In this document: positions 40,658 through 45,494 of the stretch, piece after piece
Layout: each line of letters begins with the position of its first letter
Numbering within the stretch: the first letter of the stretch is position 1
Virus record (IMG/VR): IMGVR_UViG_3300035698_025955
Coordinates: 1 to 45,494 of that record
From: a virus
Length of the DNA: 45,494 nt
Reading direction: 5' to 3' (one strand)
Position numbers and translations under genes: made by a program
The notes under the pieces: generated by a model
What the model saw: the letters and a program-made list of their open reading frames with translations, nothing else
The model's database searches: none
Told to the model about the DNA's origin: nothing

Positions 40658-41401
40658 TTAGTCTTCTTTAATTGCTATTTTGTCTTTCAAAACACGCATA
40701 AAACTTAGGAACATTTCTTCTTCTAGATTTTTTGAATGTTCTCTAATTAATAGGTTTGCTGTACCATTACCAATAATTTTATTCATATTACAAACAAAAT
40801 TTCTTATCTTAGTTTCGAATCCTTCGAGTGTATCATTTTCAGTCTCTTCCCAAAGCTCTATAGTCATTGGTTTTAATTTGCCTGTTAATGATCCCCCTGT
40901 TCCATGATTCATATTTCTATCTTCGTTTATTTTATCGTAGGCAATAGCTATTGCCACATCTGGATCAGCTGCAATCTCATCATGACGACATTTTGCAACA
41001 TACATATACACTGCTTTACATATAGTTTTCTTACATATTGCTACTGCGTTTGAAATTAAATCTATTTCATCTATAGAAGCATTGTGACTTTTTAATTTAT
41101 AGGTTACTAAAGTCTTTTCTATATTAGTAACAATATTAAAAGTTTCTTCCATAGCCTTATCACCTGTTATAATGTGTAATCTTAGTACTTCACTAAGCTT
41201 ATATATACTGCCTTTAATTCTAAAGTATGTGAGATAATAAGCTAACACCATTATAAGTACAGCTATATAGTTTGCTTGCCAGGGAGTTATGTGTACTTGT
41301 AAATCAAGCTTTCCAATATACACAAATACCCCTGTTAATGCTGTTAGTGCCCCTAATAATATTGGTATATTCTTACAAATTTTAATTCCTTCACCGCTCA
41401 T
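40658..41401 (-). CDS. Two-TM membrane protein, 247 aa
   Basis: Residues about 11-29 and 43-60 are two hydrophobic segments separated by a short loop, followed by a large soluble, mostly helical domain with Cys and His residues (VAICKKTICKAVYMYVAKCRHDE). The layout could suit a holin-like or membrane-associated lysis protein, and it lies next to the peptidase gene, but no holin family is recognised. The start follows AAAGGGG. Confidence 0.6.
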   Translation of the reverse strand: MSGEGIKICKNIPILLGALTALTGVFVYIGKLDLQVHITPWQANYIAVLIMVLAYYLTYFRIKGSIYKLSEVLRLHIITGDKAMEETFNIVTNIEKTLVTYKLKSHNASIDEIDLISNAVAICKKTICKAVYMYVAKCRHDEIAADPDVAIAIAYDKINEDRNMNHGTGGSLTGKLKPMTIELWEETENDTLEGFETKIRNFVCNMNKIIGNGTANLLIREHSKNLEEEMFLSFMRVLKDKIAIKED

Positions 41402-41411
41402 AAATTCCCCT

Positions 41412-41459
41412 TTATATTTTTATTTCTTTACTTCCTAAATTTAATTTAATTTTTTTCAT
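41412..41459 (-). CDS. Possible 15-codon leader peptide
   Basis: On the minus strand an AAGGAG site lies 6 nt before an ATG that opens 15 codons (MKKIKLNLGSKEIKI, then TAA). It sits in the gap before the two-TM gene. It may be a leader peptide or chance. Confidence 0.25.
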   Translation of the reverse strand: MKKIKLNLGSKEIKI

Positions 41460-41504
41460 TCTATACTCCTTAATATAATTTAACTTCTACAAAATATCCT
41501 ATAA

Positions 41505-42263
41505 TTACAATAAAGTACCATCCCCATCATTATATAGGTTTAGTATTTCTTGGGCTGATAGAGCATAAGAGTACACACGAAAATCCTCCAAATAACCATA
41601 AAAATCATAATATGAAGAGTTAGGATGGTTTAATCCTAGTTGACCATCTGTGGGTGTAACGTCTACAGGTTTAGTTAAGCCTGTGCCACTGTGCCATTCT
41701 GAACCATCAATATATATTTTCATAACTCCTGCTGTAACATCTTTCCAAAATACCCAATGATGCCAAGCATTGTAGTAAGAAGGGCTTGTCTTTCCTATAA
41801 CATCACTACCACCATCCTGACCACAGACCCAATAACTATTTCCATTTGAATATAATGGTTGCCCCATAAATACTATGCCAGTTGAATTGGAAAATGTAAA
41901 AGGTCTATCATACGAGTTAGATTTTCTATACATCCAAAAACATACAGCGATACCAGTTGTTCCAGATGCTAGAGAGTATGATGGCATATCTATATACCCT
42001 TTATGGAAGTAGTAACTCTTATCTATTTTTCCTGTTGAGTTTACCGTAACTGTTCCTCCAATAGTTCCATCTACAGGGTTAGTACCAGAATCATAAGCAG
42101 TTGTTCCACTAGTTTCTTGAAGCTTCCAATGATTAACTGGTGAAGTAACTGTTGGCCATGAAGATGGTATCTCAACACTATTAACCTTAGCTATAGCACT
42201 ATACGCAAGTCCATCAACTGCAGTAGGAGAAGTAACAGAATTTATTTTTTCAATAACACTCAT
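41505..42263 (-). CDS. LamG/concanavalin-fold tail-associated protein
   Basis: Residues about 38-250 read as a LamG_3 (concanavalin A-like) jelly roll: VNHWKLQETSGTTAYDSG with DGTIGG at the start, CFWMYRK, WHHWVFWKD, MKIYIDGSEWHSGTG, and LEDFRVYSYALSAQEILNLY at the end. Such domains bind glycans in tail fibres and receptor-binding proteins. The N-terminal 35 residues probably attach it to the tail. Its ATG overlaps the upstream gene's stop (TAATG). Confidence 0.8.
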   Translation of the reverse strand: MSVIEKINSVTSPTAVDGLAYSAIAKVNSVEIPSSWPTVTSPVNHWKLQETSGTTAYDSGTNPVDGTIGGTVTVNSTGKIDKSYYFHKGYIDMPSYSLASGTTGIAVCFWMYRKSNSYDRPFTFSNSTGIVFMGQPLYSNGNSYWVCGQDGGSDVIGKTSPSYYNAWHHWVFWKDVTAGVMKIYIDGSEWHSGTGLTKPVDVTPTDGQLGLNHPNSSYYDFYGYLEDFRVYSYALSAQEILNLYNDGDGTLL

Positions 42264-42724
42264 TATAGTACTACCTCACCATCACCAATTAGAAAACTAA
42301 TAGCAGTAACTTCAGATATAGTTAACGCTTCATTTATCTGCAGTTCAAATCCATTTATATAGTCTATATTATCTCGAATAATTTTTGTAAGTTCTACTTT
42401 CTCAGCAGCACTACTAATTCCTAAAACTACATTAATTTGTTTAAACAGCAGTGGGAATCTAGATTCCATGTATAGCTTTAAATCAGCTATCTTACTATCT
42501 TTGGTTTCTTGTAGTGTAGGTTCGTGATAGAACTGTATGCAAATTTCTTCCACTTGAGTATCGCTAATAGTTAAACCTTCTATTACATCTGGAGTCGCTC
42601 CTTCAGGAAACCTAGCAATAGTGTGTTTATATGGAAGTAATCCTTTACGCTCCCACATACTTTCTGGTATATCTGTTACTGTAATAATTACTTTTTCTTC
42701 TTTTAATTTATAAAATTCTGGCAT
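42263..42724 (-). CDS. Tail-associated protein, 153 aa
   Basis: The gene lies between the long tail protein and the LamG protein, coupled to both by TAATG overlaps. The product is mixed alpha/beta with an N-terminal beta region and a helical C-terminal half. It may be a fibre chaperone or assembly factor, as is common in this position, but no motif shows it. Confidence 0.55.
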   Translation of the reverse strand: MPEFYKLKEEKVIITVTDIPESMWERKGLLPYKHTIARFPEGATPDVIEGLTISDTQVEEICIQFYHEPTLQETKDSKIADLKLYMESRFPLLFKQINVVLGISSAAEKVELTKIIRDNIDYINGFELQINEALTISEVTAISFLIGDGEVVL

Positions 42725-45494
42725 TATGCTACCTCCACAAATGTGTTATCAGTCTTAAATTTTAGAATTGTAGTACTCTTAGCAGTTCCTATAATTCTGA
42801 GTATTGATGTAGATGTTGTTGGTGCTGTTGCAGTAATGGCACCTGATGTTTCACTGACATAATAAAGACTTCCAGCGGTTAATCCTGTAGTTGTAAACTC
42901 TCCAAATTCTAAAAAATCACCAGTACTACTTGCTGAGATAGTTTCTGTACACATTAGTAAATCAGTGCTTGCTGTTGCTTCGGCTGACGCATCTGCTTTC
43001 CAATACTTACCATCTGATTTTAAATAGCATAAATTTCCACTTACTAGAGACTCACCGGCAGTTTCTGTAACAACAAAACAAGATGTTATTTGATCATCTA
43101 CATACTTCTTATTAACTATCATCGCATCAGTTGTTGGTGCATCTGAACTAGCGAGTAAAGAAGCTTTAGCTAGAGTGGCTATACCTGTAGTTAATGTGCT
43201 AGAACCGTTATTAATATTTCCGAATCCACTTGTTATACTTCCAGAATTTAATGTTCCTACAGTTACCAAATTACTACACGTAGTAATACTTGCTTGAGTA
43301 GCTCCAGTAACTGTAGCTGCTGTAGTAGCTGTAGTAGCTGTAGTTGCATTTCCAGAAAATGTAGGAGCTGTTACTGTATTATCAAATACTGTATGCCCAT
43401 CACCAAAAAATTGTACATGTTTAACTCCATTAGAGCTCTGAAGTTCAAATGCTACGTCAGTAGCATACCTACCAGCCTTGACTTTGAAACCATGACACCT
43501 TCCTGATGTTTGTTCGTTATTTATAAAGGTAGCAATCCATTCATTATCAGCTTGTCCATCATTTCTTACAATTACAAATGCACTAGTACTCAAACCAGCG
43601 GGTGTATCAGGACCTATCTGTAAATATCCTGGGTCAGAAATAATTATATTTGAACTAAAATTCCCTGTAGTAGCGGAGATGCCTCCTGTAGTTAATGAAC
43701 TAGAACCGTTATTAATGTTTCCGAATCCACTTGTTATACTTCCTGAGTTTAATGCTCCTACAGTTACCAAATTACTACATGTAGTAATACTTGCTTGAGT
43801 AGCTCCTGTAACTGTAGCTGCTGTACCAGATACATTTCCTGTAACATTTCCTACTAAAGCTCCGCCAAAACTGGTAGCTGTTAATCTTCCAGTTGAACTA
43901 TTGAATGTTAAGTTAGAACCTGTTTTTACAGGTAAATTTCCAGTAGTAGCTGTTACAAAAGCTAAGTAGCAAGAAGTGTCTGATGATTCATCTGCGCAAG
44001 TTACATTAGTTGCAATAGAAGCAGTTCCTGTACATGATGCTGATGAACTTGATGTTGGTCTTGATAAAGTTCCAGTTGTTATTGCAGATGCATCTAGACC
44101 ATTAATTGTACTATCACCATGAGTATGACTATCATTTTCAACAACTGTTGCACCCTGCGTTCCAGTTACATCACCTGCTAAGCTACCAGTAAAGTTAGTA
44201 GCTGTGCCAGAAGTAGTAATATAACCATAAGAAGTAATCTTCTCTTTAATAGCTTGAGAAGTCATTAGGGATGTATCATCATCAACGAAAGTAATATTTA
44301 TATCATTAACTCTAACACCAGAAGCTAAGGCAAGACCTGAAGATGTAAGTGTCATTCTAGATGTAGTACCAGTGTGGAAACTCATTGTTCCTGTAGAATG
44401 AGTGTATCTTATCGATCCCTGGTTCGTCATACCAGTGGTGGCTCCATCTGCGAAATAGATAGCTCCGTAATAGCTAGATGTACCTGCACTTAGAATAGTA
44501 ATACCACGATTACCAGTTATATCCCCTACTATAAGGTCGTTAGCGTTATTATCAAATATGGATGCTGGATATGTGCTATTTATAACTACTTCGCTGGTAA
44601 AAGTTTTAGCTCCAGCAAATGTCTGAGTAGATGTTGTAACAATACCAGAAGCAGAAGAAGATGCACTTGGTATAATTGCATCTGATCCTGTATTTGAATT
44701 ACAAGTAGGGCCCGAAGTACTGCCTGGCGTCCAAGATATGCTAGTTCCTACATTAACTTGAGCACCAGTTGCTATACCATTTAACTTAGTTGCAAAAGCA
44801 GTTGTCATATATCCAGTTTGTGAAGCAGATGCTGCTCTAATTGCTATAGCTTTCTGAGCAGCAGATAGATGTAAATAATCTGCAAGGTTTAATCCTGATA
44901 AGCTATTGTGTGTAAATGAAGCACTGGTATAAGTTGTGTTGGTAGCATTAAGTGTAGTACCAGACCAAGCAATATTAGTTCCCGCAGTAATTATACCTGA
45001 AGGTGTAGTCCATGTCATATCCCCAGTAGCAGCACTCTGAGCTGTGAGTACATATCCATTAACTGGATTATTACTTACTTTTAGGTTTGCTTCATCTACC
45101 ACATTATTCGCTATAGTTAAAGAAGTGCTTCCAGTAACCTCCCCTGTGTGAGCAGTATGTGAAACAGTCCACGCCCTATTAGCAGCTAAGGTTTGTACAC
45201 CAGCTGATAGGGTTATACCAGTTCCGCCAGTAATTGTTAATGTTCTAGACGTGTAAACCCCATCGGTGACCGTAACGGAGTTGCCTGTGCAAGCAGCTGC
45301 GGTTGTTGCACTAGATGCATTACCTGATAATGAACCATAGAACCAAGTTGAGTATAGCCTGTTATTCGTGTTATCAAAGTACAATGCTGAATCTTCGTAA
45401 ACAGCTTTATACCCAGCAGTTGATGTTGCTGTAAATAATATCGGATTGTTAGTATCTCCAGTATCATCGTTATTAATGTATAATTGTGATGCTG
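42724..45494 (-). CDS. Long repetitive tail fibre or tail-spike-like protein, cut by the right edge
   Basis: The frame stays open to the window edge, so the real start lies outside; the TTG at 45384 is internal. The visible 920 residues are rich in Ser, Thr, Ala and Gly with repeats of VTGATQASITTCSNLVTVG (twice, in a 141-bp direct repeat) and many TGNxSGxAxT-type units, typical of phage fibre shafts. The C-terminal part (SDAPTTDAMIVNKKYVDDQ, then TTGLTAGSLYYVSETSGAIT) is like the ends of other phage tail proteins. No intramolecular chaperone peptidase signature is visible. Confidence 0.8.
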   Translation of the reverse strand, partial: ASQLYINNDDTGDTNNPILFTATSTAGYKAVYEDSALYFDNTNNRLYSTWFYGSLSGNASSATTAAACTGNSVTVTDGVYTSRTLTITGGTGITLSAGVQTLAANRAWTVSHTAHTGEVTGSTSLTIANNVVDEANLKVSNNPVNGYVLTAQSAATGDMTWTTPSGIITAGTNIAWSGTTLNATNTTYTSASFTHNSLSGLNLADYLHLSAAQKAIAIRAASASQTGYMTTAFATKLNGIATGAQVNVGTSISWTPGSTSGPTCNSNTGSDAIIPSASSSASGIVTTSTQTFAGAKTFTSEVVINSTYPASIFDNNANDLIVGDITGNRGITILSAGTSSYYGAIYFADGATTGMTNQGSIRYTHSTGTMSFHTGTTSRMTLTSSGLALASGVRVNDINITFVDDDTSLMTSQAIKEKITSYGYITTSGTATNFTGSLAGDVTGTQGATVVENDSHTHGDSTINGLDASAITTGTLSRPTSSSSASCTGTASIATNVTCADESSDTSCYLAFVTATTGNLPVKTGSNLTFNSSTGRLTATSFGGALVGNVTGNVSGTAATVTGATQASITTCSNLVTVGALNSGSITSGFGNINNGSSSLTTGGISATTGNFSSNIIISDPGYLQIGPDTPAGLSTSAFVIVRNDGQADNEWIATFINNEQTSGRCHGFKVKAGRYATDVAFELQSSNGVKHVQFFGDGHTVFDNTVTAPTFSGNATTATTATTAATVTGATQASITTCSNLVTVGTLNSGSITSGFGNINNGSSTLTTGIATLAKASLLASSDAPTTDAMIVNKKYVDDQITSCFVVTETAGESLVSGNLCYLKSDGKYWKADASAEATASTDLLMCTETISASSTGDFLEFGEFTTTGLTAGSLYYVSETSGAITATAPTTSTSILRIIGTAKSTTILKFKTDNTFVEVA
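43184..43324. repeat. Direct repeat copy A (about 141 bp) in the tail gene
   Basis: It matches the copy at 43685-43825 with only scattered single-base differences. On the minus strand both encode the VTGATQASITTCSNLV and NSGSITSGFGNINNGSS units. It is followed by short GTAGTAGCT-type tandem units. Confidence 0.85.
43685..43825. repeat. Direct repeat copy B (about 141 bp) in the tail gene
   Basis: The partner of the copy at 43184-43324, 501 bp away, in the same frame and orientation. It could mediate recombination that changes fibre length. Confidence 0.85.

Noticed and set aside
43294-43506. A 70-codon plus-strand Ser/Cys-rich frame
   Set aside because: It is antisense to the repetitive tail gene and reflects its repeats.
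43184-43825. A CRISPR-like array in the repetitive region
   Set aside because: Only two long copies, in frame within a coding gene, and no short regular repeats with unique spacers.

Overview
The window is a contiguous, gene-dense, AT-rich stretch of a large double-stranded DNA phage genome. The evidence is a terminase large subunit, a phage-style replication and recombination set, tail genes, very tight gene packing with many 1-20 nt overlaps, and almost no space between genes. Strong AAGGAG-type ribosome binding sites, TATAAT-like boxes and A/T-rich codon choice suggest a Firmicutes-like host, but the host cannot be fixed from this sequence. The standard genetic code fits throughout. Both ends cut through a gene.

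Layout. (1) 1-3.8 kb: small accessory genes, a SAM-binding methyltransferase-like protein, a peptide deformylase and a ribbon-helix-helix protein. (2) 3.8-18.5 kb: replication and recombination, namely a family A DNA polymerase with a uracil-DNA-glycosylase-like N-terminus, a DUF366-like protein, a FEN-type 5' exonuclease, a sigma-like factor, a UvsW-like SF2 helicase, a gp32-like zinc single-strand-binding protein, ThyX, a RecA/UvsX-like recombinase and a gp47/gp46 (SbcD/SbcC) pair. (3) 18.5-29.5 kb: a complete 7-deazaguanine DNA modification locus: QueD, a phosphoribosyltransferase, FolE2, QueE, bimodular QueF, an amidohydrolase-formyltransferase fusion, a YkgJ-type cysteine-cluster protein, a DpdA-like guanine transglycosylase and, after a run of small Cys-rich genes, a KTSC-QueC fusion. 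(4) 29.6-36 kb: three related small Cys-motif proteins, a DHH phosphoesterase, a full NAD-dependent DNA ligase and uncharacterised genes. (5) 35.9-40 kb: a PD-(D/E)xK nuclease, a weak sigma-like protein, a Mor-like HTH protein, a probable small terminase and the large terminase. (6) 40.1-45.5 kb, minus strand: a permuted NlpC/P60-like peptidase, a two-TM protein, a LamG-fold protein and a long repetitive tail protein that runs off the edge.

How the genes work together. FolE2, QueD, QueE and QueC give the standard route from GTP to preQ0, and QueF reduces preQ0 to preQ1. DpdA-family enzymes exchange guanine in DNA for a 7-deazaguanine. A PurN-like formyltransferase in the same run fits the reported role of DpdN (dPreQ1 formyltransferase). 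The best prediction is therefore that this phage carries 2'-deoxy-7-(formylamino)methyl-7-deazaguanine in its DNA, presumably to block host restriction. What looks new is the fusion of that formyltransferase to a metal-dependent amidohydrolase with a complete set of metal ligands, and the KTSC-QueC fusion.

Three intergenic regions of about 170-275 bp (after polA, after the recA-like gene and after dpdA) carry long-range closing stems with internal hairpins. One forms an H-type pseudoknot. They are candidate structured RNAs. No tRNA, CRISPR array or insertion sequence was seen.
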